A stretch of 64,000 nucleotides of DNA, taken from Cohaesibacter celericrescens (GTDB lineage: Bacteria; Pseudomonadota; Alphaproteobacteria; Rhizobiales; Cohaesibacteraceae). The DNA lies in contig NZ_PKUQ01000022.1 of the NCBI RefSeq assembly GCF_002866925.1, positions 414,402 to 478,401 of the forward strand, in the 5' to 3' direction. Shown piece by piece: positions 27,818 through 37,408 of this stretch. Under the pieces are notes generated by a model. That model did no database searches, had not been told where the DNA came from, and was given only the letters and a program-made list of their open reading frames with translations. The first letter of the stretch is position 1, and each line of letters starts with the position of its first letter. The translations under genes were made by a program, and so were the position numbers.

Positions 27818-28858
27818 ATGACGCATCCAGATGACGGCAAAAGCCAAGAGACAGACAATCCATCAGCCACCACTCCAAGTGGGGCAGAAGATACACAGCA
27901 AAACGAAAAACCGTCTCGACTCGAACATTTTCCCAATTCTTTCTTTGCAATGATAATGGGACTAGCGGGCTTTACGCTCGCTGCAGAAAGACTGGAAAAA
28001 AGTCTTGGATGGGCACATCAAACCAGCCTCTTTTTGCTTGTTATCACATTCACGATTTTTGCGGTTTTGCTTGGCCTTTATGCACTGAAGGCCGTGCGCT
28101 ATCCCGCCATGGTGATTTGGGAATGGAATCATCCGGTTCGCATCAACTTTTTCCCAGCGGCGTCCATAGGCCTTATTTTGATGGGGACCGCATTGGGGCC
28201 CTTTTCAGAGACCCTGAGCCTGATTGTCTGGGGACTGGGAGCCGCGCTGCACATTATAGCGACGCTGGCTGTGCTTTCCACATGGATCGGTCATCGCATT
28301 TTTGAAAGCCCGCAACTGAATCCGGCATGGTTCATTCCTGTCGTTGGCAATATCATCGTGCCAATCACTGCCAGCCGCTTTGGTTTTGTTGAATTGGGTT
28401 GGTTCTTTTTCTCGGTAGGATTGGTGTTCTGGATGGTTCTCTTGACGCTTGTCTTTAACCGTCTAGTGTTCCACAACCCTCTTCCCGCGCGCCTATTGCC
28501 AACACTGATGATCTTGATTGCACCACCTGCGATCGGATTTGTGGCCTATGTCAGCATGACCGGTACACTGGATACCTTTGCCCGCATTCTGTTCAACATT
28601 GGGGCTTTCTTTTTCCTTATTATTCTCATGCAGGTCCCCAAACTGGCTAAGATTTCCTTCACGCTTTCCTGGTGGGCCTATAGCTTCCCGCTCGCGGCCC
28701 TCACAATTTCTACGCTTTTGTTTGCAGAAAAGGCGCAATCAGACCTTCACCTCATTGCAGGCATAGGTCTTTTTGGTCTACTAATTCTGGTTATTGCTGG
28801 TCTTTTACTTAGAACGGCAAAGGCCATTGCAAATCAACAGATCTGCAAACCAGAGTGA
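27818..28858 (+). CDS. SLAC1/TehA-family anion channel-like membrane protein
   Basis: A 346-residue integral membrane protein with about ten hydrophobic spans (NSFFAMIMGLAGFTLAAE, LFLLVITFTIFAVLLGLYAL, ...), matching the SLAC1/TehA fold. The conserved GLAGFTLA and NPAWFIPVVGNIIVP elements are present. The N-terminal ~35 residues are polar. Members carry anions or dicarboxylates across the inner membrane; the substrate here is unknown. The ATG is preceded by GAGAGG; about 100 codons open upstream are not coding. It lies immediately upstream of cydDC and is divergent from the NsrR-like gene. Confidence 0.85.
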   Translation: MTHPDDGKSQETDNPSATTPSGAEDTQQNEKPSRLEHFPNSFFAMIMGLAGFTLAAERLEKSLGWAHQTSLFLLVITFTIFAVLLGLYALKAVRYPAMVIWEWNHPVRINFFPAASIGLILMGTALGPFSETLSLIVWGLGAALHIIATLAVLSTWIGHRIFESPQLNPAWFIPVVGNIIVPITASRFGFVELGWFFFSVGLVFWMVLLTLVFNRLVFHNPLPARLLPTLMILIAPPAIGFVAYVSMTGTLDTFARILFNIGAFFFLIILMQVPKLAKISFTLSWWAYSFPLAALTISTLLFAEKAQSDLHLIAGIGLFGLLILVIAGLLLRTAKAIANQQICKPE

Positions 28859-28870
28859 GACCGGTCCTTT

Positions 28871-28900
28871 TTCCATCCGTGCAGACATGCACGGTTGGAA
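28871..28900. repeat. 13-bp imperfect hairpin between tehA-like and cydD
   Basis: Stem TTCCATCCGTGCA (28871-28883) pairs with TGCACGGTTGGAA (28888-28900), one mismatch, GACA loop. There is no T-run on the plus strand, so it is not a standard terminator. Perhaps an mRNA processing or stability element. Confidence 0.55.
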
Positions 28901-28968
28901 GCCCTGCGTAAGCAGTGGACGCTCTCTGGATGCGCATCTGAACAGAGTATAGGGTTGCGTGAGCGTCT

Positions 28969-30867
28969 ATGACGACAAAGCAGGTATCAAACGAGGCCAC
29001 GTTGGAAGCGCCCCAACCGTCCAATCAGACGGAAGCTGTTTCCAAACAGAACGCCAACAAACGCAGTGGTCAAAAATCCGCAGACCTGTGGTTAAACGCC
29101 TTACTCGCACCGCATAAAGCTGACCTGCGGACCAAATCCTGGCTTGATGTTGCCGCCGGATTGATGAGCATTCCACAAGCCGCGTTTCTGGCCGCAGCAA
29201 TCGGCGTACTATTTATTGATAAAGCCGGACTTAAAGGTGTGCTGCCTTATGCAATCGGGTTGTTTGTTGTTATTGCCGCCCGCGCCGGATTTTCCTATTT
29301 TGCTGGCAGGATCGGCCACAAGGTGTCTGCGCATGTACGGCGGGATCTCCGGTTCAAGCTAGCGCAGGTGTTAGCCTCGCAAGCTCCACTGGATACAGAA
29401 CGCAAGTCAGCGGGTGAAGTGGCTGCGCTGGGCTCGGACATCATTGAAAAGCTGGATGCTTATGCCAGCCGATATTTATCCATCAAATTGCAATTGGCAG
29501 TGGTTCCACTGACTATCGCTCTCGCGGCTGCGTCGGTCTCTTGGGTCGTGGCTTGCATTTTGTTGCTGTGCGGTCCCTTGGTGCCTGTGTTTATGGCAAT
29601 TGTCGGGCTCCGTGCCAAAAAGGCATCTGACAATCAAATCTCGGCTCTTTCAGATATGAGCGAGAGTTTTCTTGACCGCATTTCCGGCATGACCACTTTG
29701 CGTCTGTTTCGCGCGGTTGGTCGCACCCGTGCAGAATTTGAAGGATTGGCCGACGATTATCGCCACGCGACCATGAAGGTCTTGAGAGTTGCCTTCCTTT
29801 CTTCGGCTGCGTTGGAACTATTCTCGGCACTGGGCATAGCTCTGACCGCTATTTATGTGGCTTATCATTATCTCGGCTATGCTGATTTTGGCAGCTATGG
29901 TGTACCCATTACGATCAGCACAGGGGTATTTGTATTGATGCTGGCACCTGATTTTTTTGCACCCTTGCGCGAGTTTTCTGCCTCTTACCATGACAGAGCA
30001 ACCGCGAGGTCAGCCGCCGAACGCCTTAGCCAAATGTTGCCGCTAGAGAGTGTCTCGCAGACAGAAACTCCGGTTGCCCCAAATGATACGACCCAATCAA
30101 CACAACCAAACAGCAGCCCCCCGATTACCAGCATCGCTTTCAAAGCGTGTGATCTGGGTTATAGTTCGGACCGAGGGGCCGTGATATCAAATTTCACAGG
30201 CTCTTACGTGACCGGTGAGAGTGTCGCTATCCTTGGGGCTTCCGGTGCGGGAAAGTCGACCGTATTGGCCGCATTATGCGGTTTTCTTGCGCCAATATCG
30301 GGCGAACTTGAGATCAACCAGCAAAGAGTGCAGGACGATCAAGCGCGTTGGGATACACTCCGCGAGACCATCGCATGGATTGGGCAAAGGCCTCATATTT
30401 TCCATGGCTCGGTTTTGATGAATGCGCGGCTTGCAGCACCAGAATCCGACCGGTCTCAAGTGCGCGCCGCCCTGTCACAGGCTCACGCGGAGCATTTTGT
30501 TGCGCAACTTCCCCGAGACCTCTTGACAATTTTGGGCGAAACCGGCTTTGGCATCTCCGGAGGGCAAGTGCGCCGCTTGGCCATTGCCAGAGCCCTACTC
30601 AGCCGCTCCAGTCTGGTGTTGTGCGATGAACCGACCGCCGATCTGGATGCTGACACCGCGCACTTGGTAACAGACAGCCTGATGCAGATGGCCAAGGACC
30701 GACTGTTGATCGTTGCCACCCACGACAGAGCCGTTGCAGAGCGTTGTGATCGTATTTTGTATGTGCGGGATGGAAATATCCAAGAAATCTCCAACGAAAA
30801 GCTGGATACCATTGACGCAGCTGACTTGCTTGGGATTGAAGCGACTGAGGGAGGGCGTGAGCTATGA
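28969..30867 (+). CDS. cydD: ABC exporter CydD (thiol reductant exporter subunit)
   Basis: A 632-residue half-transporter: an N-terminal six-span ABC membrane domain (about residues 60-340) and a C-terminal ATPase. Walker A is GASGAGKST near residue 423, the signature GISGGQVRRLAIARAL near 528, and Walker B with LVLCDEPTADLD near 550. CydDC exports cysteine/glutathione to the periplasm and is needed for cytochrome bd assembly. A 40-residue polar N-terminal extension is present. The final ATGA overlaps the start of cydC. No cydAB genes lie in this window. Confidence 0.93.
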   Translation: MTTKQVSNEATLEAPQPSNQTEAVSKQNANKRSGQKSADLWLNALLAPHKADLRTKSWLDVAAGLMSIPQAAFLAAAIGVLFIDKAGLKGVLPYAIGLFVVIAARAGFSYFAGRIGHKVSAHVRRDLRFKLAQVLASQAPLDTERKSAGEVAALGSDIIEKLDAYASRYLSIKLQLAVVPLTIALAAASVSWVVACILLLCGPLVPVFMAIVGLRAKKASDNQISALSDMSESFLDRISGMTTLRLFRAVGRTRAEFEGLADDYRHATMKVLRVAFLSSAALELFSALGIALTAIYVAYHYLGYADFGSYGVPITISTGVFVLMLAPDFFAPLREFSASYHDRATARSAAERLSQMLPLESVSQTETPVAPNDTTQSTQPNSSPPITSIAFKACDLGYSSDRGAVISNFTGSYVTGESVAILGASGAGKSTVLAALCGFLAPISGELEINQQRVQDDQARWDTLRETIAWIGQRPHIFHGSVLMNARLAAPESDRSQVRAALSQAHAEHFVAQLPRDLLTILGETGFGISGGQVRRLAIARALLSRSSLVLCDEPTADLDADTAHLVTDSLMQMAKDRLLIVATHDRAVAERCDRILYVRDGNIQEISNEKLDTIDAADLLGIEATEGGREL

Positions 30868-32579
30868 AAACACTGATCGCCATTCTCCGGCTTTATTGGC
30901 GCCACTATCCCGGCTGGTTTTTATCCGGCATCGGCATCGGTCTTCTCGCCGCACTGGCTAGCATCGGTTTAATGGCCACTGCTGGCTGGTATTTGGGTGC
31001 AACGGCAATGACAGGCGCGACCAGTGTTGGTACGACGTTGGCCTTCAATACGATCTATCCAGGATCCCTGATACGGATTGCTGCGCTTACCCGCACCTTT
31101 GGTCGCTATGGTGAGCGGATAGTGACCCACGACGCAACCTTCAGGTTTTTGGCCCGGATGCGCCTTCATGTCTTCGACGGCATTTCTCAGCTCTCCTTTC
31201 GCCGCCTTCGCGATTTCCGATCTGGTGAGCTGTTGGCGCGACTGACTGCAGACGTGGATGCGCTGGATGGGATTTATCTAAGAGTGATCCTGCCACTATT
31301 CACCGCCATTCTCGCCACGCTGGGGCTGTTGGTAGCGTTGCACGGTATCAATGGCCCGATGGCCCTGGCAATCGCTATAATTCTGCTCGCAACCTTGATT
31401 GTCCTACCGTGGCAAGCGGCTCGGATCGGCGTAGCATTGGGGCGGCGCATAGCTTTTTCTGCAGAAGCCTTGCGGTTGCGTTATATCGACTTGCTGCGCG
31501 GGCAAGTTGAACTGATTATGGCCGGCCGCCTCAATGATCAGATTTCTTCTATCCAAAGAGCCGCTGATAAAATCAAACAATTGCAAGACCAGCTTTCCCT
31601 ACATGATTTACGGGGGCGGACACTGATCAGTCTTGCTGGCGGGGCGGCGTTGGTTGCAGCTTTGCTTGTCGGCAGCTGGGCTTATGAGCGAGGCGAAATG
31701 AGCGAAGCAGTGCTGCTGCTATCCTTGCTGGCGGTGGTCGCGCTGATCGAGCTGTTGGCCCCCATTCGGCGCGGCCTGCTTGATATTGGGCGCACGCTCT
31801 ACGCAGGGCAACGCATTCTGCCGCTGATCGCGGATCAGGCCAAAGAAGACACCAGTGACCTTGAAGACCACGGGGCCGTACGGCTTGCCATCGAGCGTGT
31901 GGACTTTGCCTATTCAGCAAAGGCTGCGCCGGTGTTGCGTGATTTCTCCCTCTCCCTACGATCCGGGGAAGCGATTGGCATTGTCGGGAGCTCTGGGGCT
32001 GGCAAATCCACCTTGCTCAGCCTTGTAGCAGGGTTGCTTGACCCAATGACCGGACGGATTCGGCTGGACTATGAAGACGGTCGGATGGCGCATTTGACGC
32101 CCCGCATCGGACTGCTGACGCAACGCACTGAACTGTTCCGGCAAAGTCTAGCCTTCAACCTCAGGATAGCCGATCCCAGAGCTGATACGCGTGCGCTTGA
32201 AACCGTGATGGATGAAGCGCACTTGACCAACCTGCTCAATCGATTACCTAAGCGCCTTGAACAAACGCTCGGCGACGACGGACAAGGACTTTCTGGTGGC
32301 GAGAGCCGTCGTTTGACCTTGGCACGGCTGTTGTTGTTCAAGCCCGACCTGTGGCTTTTAGATGAAGCGACAGAAGGTCTGGATCAAGTCACCGCTCATG
32401 CGGTACTGGCTACATTGCGCGCCGTAACACGAGACAAAGCCCTGCTTTTTGTCACTCATAAAAAAGCAGAAGCAGCGTTGGCTGACAGACTTCTCGTTTT
32501 AAAAGAGAATGAAGCTCCTGTTCTCGTAGCAAGGGCGGATCGCGATCAATGGCAAGCGTTGCTTTCCAGTCTGAGATGA
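30864..32579 (+). CDS. cydC: ABC exporter CydC (thiol reductant exporter subunit)
   Basis: A 571-residue partner of CydD with the same architecture: membrane domain about residues 15-290, and an ATPase with Walker A GSSGAGKST near 375, signature GLSGGESRRLTLARLL near 474 and Walker B LWLLDEATEGLD. The start overlaps cydD by 4 bases (ATGA), so translation is coupled. No further operon gene follows; the next gene begins 286 bases on. Confidence 0.93.
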   Translation: MKTLIAILRLYWRHYPGWFLSGIGIGLLAALASIGLMATAGWYLGATAMTGATSVGTTLAFNTIYPGSLIRIAALTRTFGRYGERIVTHDATFRFLARMRLHVFDGISQLSFRRLRDFRSGELLARLTADVDALDGIYLRVILPLFTAILATLGLLVALHGINGPMALAIAIILLATLIVLPWQAARIGVALGRRIAFSAEALRLRYIDLLRGQVELIMAGRLNDQISSIQRAADKIKQLQDQLSLHDLRGRTLISLAGGAALVAALLVGSWAYERGEMSEAVLLLSLLAVVALIELLAPIRRGLLDIGRTLYAGQRILPLIADQAKEDTSDLEDHGAVRLAIERVDFAYSAKAAPVLRDFSLSLRSGEAIGIVGSSGAGKSTLLSLVAGLLDPMTGRIRLDYEDGRMAHLTPRIGLLTQRTELFRQSLAFNLRIADPRADTRALETVMDEAHLTNLLNRLPKRLEQTLGDDGQGLSGGESRRLTLARLLLFKPDLWLLDEATEGLDQVTAHAVLATLRAVTRDKALLFVTHKKAEAALADRLLVLKENEAPVLVARADRDQWQALLSSLR

Positions 32580-32865
32580 CCGCTTTCTAGTATCAATTTG
32601 ACCAAGACTTTGCTTCGAATTGCTCCACTCACCTTGCTTAGTTGCGAGACACCCTGAAGCGTTTCAAACAGGTTTGTCGCAAAGCTCATTGATTCAGCCC
32701 AAAAGCGCCCAATTTTCTCGGTTTTTCCTCACCTTTATTGCATTCAAATCCCGCAAAAAACCGCCATTCTTCACCCTTGGTCCGAATTCACTTTGGTCCC
32801 CAATGGTGTTATACTTTTGGAGAATATTTTTCTTAGATCGTAGAACCCCGAAAAGAGGTTATCTC

Positions 32866-34200
32866 GTGTCATTGCCCGTATCTTTGTATGACGAGCTGTA
32901 TCAACAAAAACTCACCACACCAGCGAAGGCGGTTGAATGCATTGCCGACCAGAGCAACCTCATCATGGGCATGGGTGTGGGTATGCCTCCCGCGCTGATG
33001 CAGGCGGTGGGAGATAGGGCAAGGGCTGGCGATTTCACCCGCCTTAACGTCTATTATATGCATGGGCATAACGATATTCTCACAACGATTTTCACGCCTG
33101 AAAATATGCCCTATATAAAGCCTCATCCCTTATTCATGTCTCATGCCGACCGGGCGCTTGCCAAAATGGGCAATGATCGTGGCGAGGAATGGATTCATTT
33201 CGTCCCTTGCCTGTTCCATCAGGCAGGACGTTTGATGACAGAAGCGATCTCCCCCGACGCGCATATTGTGACTGTCTCACCAATGGATAAATCAGGCTAC
33301 TTCAGCCTTGGTACCAGCCCCGACTATAGCGCGACCGTTATCCGCAAAGCCAAGCACGTGATTGTCGAAGTGAACGAGAATATGCCGCGCACATTCGGCG
33401 AGAGCCTTGTTCATATTTCCGACGTCAACAATGTGGTTGAACACACCACCCCCTTGATGGAGACCATTATTGGCGGCAGCAGCGAGCTGGACGAGGTCAT
33501 CGGCAAAATTGTTGCGGATCAAGTGCCAGACGGCGCGACCATTCAAATGGGTATCGGAGGTGTGCCGAATGCCACCATGCGATTGCTCGAAGAAAAGAAT
33601 GATCTCGGCCTCCATTCTGAGTTGTTTTCGCCCCCTATGGTCCGCCTTATCAAAAAGGGCGTATTAAACGGGCGCAACAAGGCGCTGTTGCCTTACAAAC
33701 ATGTGTTCACTCTTGCTCTTGGCGATCGGGACATGTTCGACTTCATGGACAACAATCCATCCATCGTCGGCTATCCAGTGTGTTGGGTAAACAATCCGTC
33801 CATCATCCGGCAAAATAATAATCTGGTGTCTGTCAATGCCGCCATTGAGGTGGATCTGTCAGGTCAGGTCAATTCCGAGGCGATCAGTGGCCATCAGTTT
33901 TCCGGCACGGGGGGACAACTGGACTTTGTGCGTGGCGCTTATGCGTCAGAGGGTGGGAAATCCTTTATCGCCCTGCATTCTACCGCCAAAAAAGGCACCC
34001 TTTCCCGCATTGTACCCAAGCTGTTGGGAGGCGCTGTGACCGACCCGCGCATGGATGTGATGAATGTGGTCACCGAATATGGCATGGCCGAACTCAAAGG
34101 CAAAAGTCTGCAGCAACGCGCCGCAGCCCTGATTGAAATTTCACATCCTGACTTTCGCGATGACCTCAGAGCGGAAGCCAAAAAGGCCAACCTGTTGTGA
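32866..34200 (+). CDS. Acetyl-CoA hydrolase/transferase family (4-hydroxybutyrate CoA-transferase-like)
   Basis: A 444-residue family I acyl-CoA transferase. An N-terminal half with SNLIMGMGVGMPPALMQAV and a C-terminal half with TIQMGIGGVPNATMRLL and the catalytic-glutamate region HSELFSPPMVRLI are present, then VNSEAISGHQFSGTGGQLDFVRGA, which is diagnostic for 4-hydroxybutyrate/butyryl-CoA:acetate transferases. Translation begins at GTG with GAGG 8-9 bases upstream; the 82-codon extension before it is rich in Phe/Ser and not conserved-looking. Exact acyl donor uncertain. Confidence 0.88.
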   Translation: MSLPVSLYDELYQQKLTTPAKAVECIADQSNLIMGMGVGMPPALMQAVGDRARAGDFTRLNVYYMHGHNDILTTIFTPENMPYIKPHPLFMSHADRALAKMGNDRGEEWIHFVPCLFHQAGRLMTEAISPDAHIVTVSPMDKSGYFSLGTSPDYSATVIRKAKHVIVEVNENMPRTFGESLVHISDVNNVVEHTTPLMETIIGGSSELDEVIGKIVADQVPDGATIQMGIGGVPNATMRLLEEKNDLGLHSELFSPPMVRLIKKGVLNGRNKALLPYKHVFTLALGDRDMFDFMDNNPSIVGYPVCWVNNPSIIRQNNNLVSVNAAIEVDLSGQVNSEAISGHQFSGTGGQLDFVRGAYASEGGKSFIALHSTAKKGTLSRIVPKLLGGAVTDPRMDVMNVVTEYGMAELKGKSLQQRAAALIEISHPDFRDDLRAEAKKANLL

Positions 34201-34469
34201 ACAACCATTCGGTAGTCAAGAGAGATGATGTAGCCACCCGCAAACAGCACAGCAGGTACGACTCCGCATGACCAACCAACTGCTGAATGCACGAGTAATG
34301 CCACTCCCCCAGCTGAAGCGAATGAACCGCAAACCTGCTGATTTGGAAAACCGGTTTATATCAATGCAGCACAATTTTCAGCCGTCTATTAATCAAATAC
34401 TGGCCCGATGTCGCCTCCCGCACAAGGGCCTCCCCAACACAATAAATTTCCTGATAGGAGAAAACAAGA

Positions 34470-36065
34470 ATGGGTAAGTATGGAACACTGGAAGATCGCG
34501 TCCACTGTTCATTCCTAATGAACAAGGTCATGACCGCCGAAGACACCATTGGCATGTTCAAAAATGGTATGAACTTGGGCTGGTCCGGTTTTACTCCAGC
34601 GGGCTATCCCAAAGCAGTGCCCATCGCTCTTGCCGAGCATGTAGAGAAAAACAACCTTCAAGGCAAGTTGCGCTTCAATCTGTTCATCGGCGCTTCCGTT
34701 GGTGCGGAAACCGAAGACCGCTGGGCCCAAAATGACATGATTGACCGGCGCTGGCCTTACCAGACAGGCCGGAACATTGCCAAGGCCATCAATGAAGGCC
34801 GCATCCGCATGGGTGACAAACATCTATCCTTGTTTGCTCAGGATCTGGCCTATGGCTATTACACCAAGGATTCCAAGTCCGGAAAACTTGACCTGGCCAT
34901 CATTGAGGTATCCGGCATCACCGAAGATGGCTGCCTAATACCGTCGGCGTCCGTTGGTGTGATTCCAGAAATCATCCAAACCTGCGACAAAATCATCCTT
35001 GAAGTGAATACCGCAATGCCTTCTTTCGAAGGTATGCATGACGTCATGGTTCTGCATGCGCCCCCACACCGTGAAATCATCGGTATTACCAAAGCTGACA
35101 GCCGTATCGGCAGCACCTTTGTTCCCTGCGATCCAAGCAAGATCGTGGCTATTGTCGAGTCCGATTATACCGACAAGGGCCGTGAACTGGCAGGGGCAGA
35201 TGAAGGCTCTATCGCCATTGCAGACTCTTTGCTCAATTTCTTCGCCGACGAAGTGAAAGCCCATCGCCTGCCTGAAAATCTTCTGCCGCTGCAGTCCGGT
35301 GTTGGCTCCATTGCAAACGCGGTGGTGAGTGGGTTGGCCAAGGGACCATTCTTTAACCTGAGTGTTTACACAGAAGTGCTACAAGATGGCATGTTGGATC
35401 TGTTTGACTCCGGCCGCCTGAATTGTGCGTCCTCCTGTTCGCTCTCACTATCAGAAACCGTCGGCATGCCGCGCTTTCTTGCGAACCGCGATTTCTATCA
35501 AGACAAGATCGTGCTACGTCCTCTGTCGATCTCGAACAACCCCGAAGTGGCGCGTCGCCTCGGAGTGATCGCGATGAACACCCCGATTGAAATTGACATG
35601 TATGGCCACGCCAACTCGACACTTGTGGGCGGAACGCGCATCGTCAATGGTATTGGTGGATCAGGAGACTTCCTGCGTTCGGGCTTCCTGAAGATTATGC
35701 ATACACCATCGGTTCGACCAACAAAAACCGATCCAACCGGTATCAGCTGCATCGTTCCGCATGCCCAGCATATCGATCATACAGAGCATGATCTGGACAT
35801 TGTAGTCACCGAACAGGGGCTGGCTGACTTGCGTGGCTTGGCGCCGAGAGACCGTGCCCGCACAATCATAAACAATTGTGCCCATCCTGATTACAAAGAA
35901 CAGATGATGGATTACTTCTTAATGGCGGAAAAAGACTGTCTCGCCAGAGGTGTTGGTCATGAACCTCAATTGTGGGATCGCGTCTTCAAGATGCAGCTTA
36001 ATCTCGCCAAAAATGGCACCATGAAGGTTAAAAACTGGGACGTCAAAATGGATCTATGTGAATAG
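34470..36065 (+). CDS. Succinyl-CoA:acetate CoA-transferase-like (acetyl-CoA hydrolase family)
   Basis: A 531-residue family I CoA-transferase that moves CoA between succinyl-CoA and acetate-like acids. The motifs GMNLGWSGFTPAGYPKA (near residue 30-46), LQSGVGSIANAVVSGL, and the active-site glutamate region LSVYTEVLQDGMLDLF fit the AarC/Cat1 group, whose N-terminal domain is longer than in the preceding paralogue. The Shine-Dalgarno AGGAG is ~10 bases before the ATG. It lies in tandem with the other CoA-transferase gene (270 bases between) and ends at a strong terminator. Confidence 0.88.
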   Translation: MGKYGTLEDRVHCSFLMNKVMTAEDTIGMFKNGMNLGWSGFTPAGYPKAVPIALAEHVEKNNLQGKLRFNLFIGASVGAETEDRWAQNDMIDRRWPYQTGRNIAKAINEGRIRMGDKHLSLFAQDLAYGYYTKDSKSGKLDLAIIEVSGITEDGCLIPSASVGVIPEIIQTCDKIILEVNTAMPSFEGMHDVMVLHAPPHREIIGITKADSRIGSTFVPCDPSKIVAIVESDYTDKGRELAGADEGSIAIADSLLNFFADEVKAHRLPENLLPLQSGVGSIANAVVSGLAKGPFFNLSVYTEVLQDGMLDLFDSGRLNCASSCSLSLSETVGMPRFLANRDFYQDKIVLRPLSISNNPEVARRLGVIAMNTPIEIDMYGHANSTLVGGTRIVNGIGGSGDFLRSGFLKIMHTPSVRPTKTDPTGISCIVPHAQHIDHTEHDLDIVVTEQGLADLRGLAPRDRARTIINNCAHPDYKEQMMDYFLMAEKDCLARGVGHEPQLWDRVFKMQLNLAKNGTMKVKNWDVKMDLCE

Positions 36066-36147
36066 GTTTCGACCCTTTTGGATTGAGAGTTCGGTTCATT
36101 AGAAAATGGATTTGGATTTATCATCCCTTCAAATGCAAACAAGAAAC

Positions 36148-36177
36148 ATAAAGCGGCGATAGAAATCGCCGCTTTAT
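36148..36177 (+). terminator. Intrinsic terminator after the second CoA-transferase gene
   Basis: Perfect 13-bp stem (36148-36160 / 36165-36177), AGAA tetraloop, A/T-rich outer ends. Confidence 0.85.
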
Positions 36178-36733
36178 ATATTGGTTATCTCTATTTATTT
36201 CAGTTGGTTAGCTTCATTTTCTACAAGTTTGATTCTGACACTTCATGTAGAGATTCAGGCTTCTAATATCTGGATGCATGGCGTTCAGACATTGATTCTG
36301 AGAAAGTGATTCAAGATGCTTCGCTATCTGGATGTCAGGGCTTGGTGCCGCCCCACGCGTTAGGGTTAAGAGCGACTTAATCAATGCTCCTGATACGAAC
36401 CCAATCGGTAACATAGGCGTTAAGGATAGCAGATATTAACCGTGCATATTTGGTAGTTTTTACAAGAGCCGAACCATGTGCGTTTGGCGCGCAGAACGCA
36501 CGCACAGCGTTAATAGTTCCTTTCTGAATTGGGACAGTAAATTCAAAAACACAGACCCAATAAGACCTTGATCTTTTCCCGTTGGCAAACTCATGAATTT
36601 TGGACGCAAACCGCGCCCAGTTGCGATTTCGTATGGTTAATGACCTCTAAAGCTTTAGGCCAAATCCCCGCTCATTTTCAAAGAGCTTCTTTAAATCGCA
36701 AGCGTAGATTTTCCTTCAGATTGTTGAAGGGGA
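36178..36733. other. Intergenic region with one doubtful small reading frame
   Basis: The stretch from the terminator to the protease gene holds one possible small gene on the minus strand (listed separately). A GC-rich stretch near 36480-36510 contains repeated CGC-type motifs (GTTTGGCGCGC, CGCACGCACAGCG). No RNA gene recognised. Confidence 0.35.
36214..36414 (-). CDS. Doubtful small hypothetical protein
   Basis: A 66-codon frame opening with ATG. The product would start hydrophobic (LPIGFVSGALIKSLLTL) and end with three cysteines (QCLNAM, MKCQNQTC), loosely like a small secreted peptide. There is no recognisable ribosome binding site, and no homology is recognised. It may be chance. Confidence 0.25.
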   Translation of the reverse strand: MLPIGFVSGALIKSLLTLTRGAAPSPDIQIAKHLESLSQNQCLNAMHPDIRSLNLYMKCQNQTCRK

Positions 36734-37381
36734 ATGCTTTTGTATCGGCACAAAAAATTTGCAGATTTGATCGCAGTGAGCGCTTTGGTCACAGGAGTGA
36801 TGGGAAGCGTGCTTGTCTCGGTGGGACAGGCTCATGCGACCGGCTCTTCCGCGTTTTCAATGCGTGTCACCCAGCGGACCAGCACACCTGCAGGCCATGT
36901 CTATTATTGTGCCAACGAACCCAAAGCTTGCGCCCGCCATGGCAAAGGCGTCAAGATATTGACGGAGCAGAACTGGAAACAGCTGGTTAAAATCAATTCG
37001 AGCGTCAACAACAGTATCAAGGCCGTAGAAGATGGCCAAATCGACCAATGGTCCGTCTATGTCAAAGAAGGAGATTGCGAAGACTACGCTCTGACGAAAC
37101 AACGTGAGTTGTTGCGGAATGGATGGTCATCGGACTCTCTGTTGATTACAACAGCCTATTTGCCCGATGGGGCCTATCACGCTGTTCTGGTGGTGAGAAC
37201 CGATCGAGGCGAATTTATACTCGACAATTTGAACCCGCTCATCCAACCGTGGCAGTCTGTTAAATATCGCTGGAACAAACGTCAGGCTGTGGGCAATCCT
37301 CAAATCTGGCAAAGCATTGCTGGTGCGCCAAATCAACGCAACGGTCAATCAGTCGGTAGTTTGAATCCGAAACCTAGGTAA
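36734..37381 (+). CDS. Bacterial transglutaminase-like cysteine protease (BTLCP, DUF920)
   Basis: A 215-residue exported protease-like protein. An N-terminal signal (LIAVSALVTGVMGSVLVSVG, cleavage near AHA-T at about residue 35) precedes the domain. The Cys/His/Asp triad is visible in KEGDCEDYALTK (Cys), DGAYHAVLVV (His) and FILDNLNP (Asp). The family includes LapG-like periplasmic proteases. No LapD/LapA-type partner is adjacent. AAGGGG precedes the ATG at short spacing. Confidence 0.88.
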   Translation: MLLYRHKKFADLIAVSALVTGVMGSVLVSVGQAHATGSSAFSMRVTQRTSTPAGHVYYCANEPKACARHGKGVKILTEQNWKQLVKINSSVNNSIKAVEDGQIDQWSVYVKEGDCEDYALTKQRELLRNGWSSDSLLITTAYLPDGAYHAVLVVRTDRGEFILDNLNPLIQPWQSVKYRWNKRQAVGNPQIWQSIAGAPNQRNGQSVGSLNPKPR

Positions 37382-37408
37382 TAACACACCGATTAAAGGA
37401 AATTTGAA

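Noticed and set aside
36568-36990. 140-codon plus-strand frame before the protease gene
   Set aside because: Overlaps the clear BTLCP gene in another frame and lacks protein-like features.
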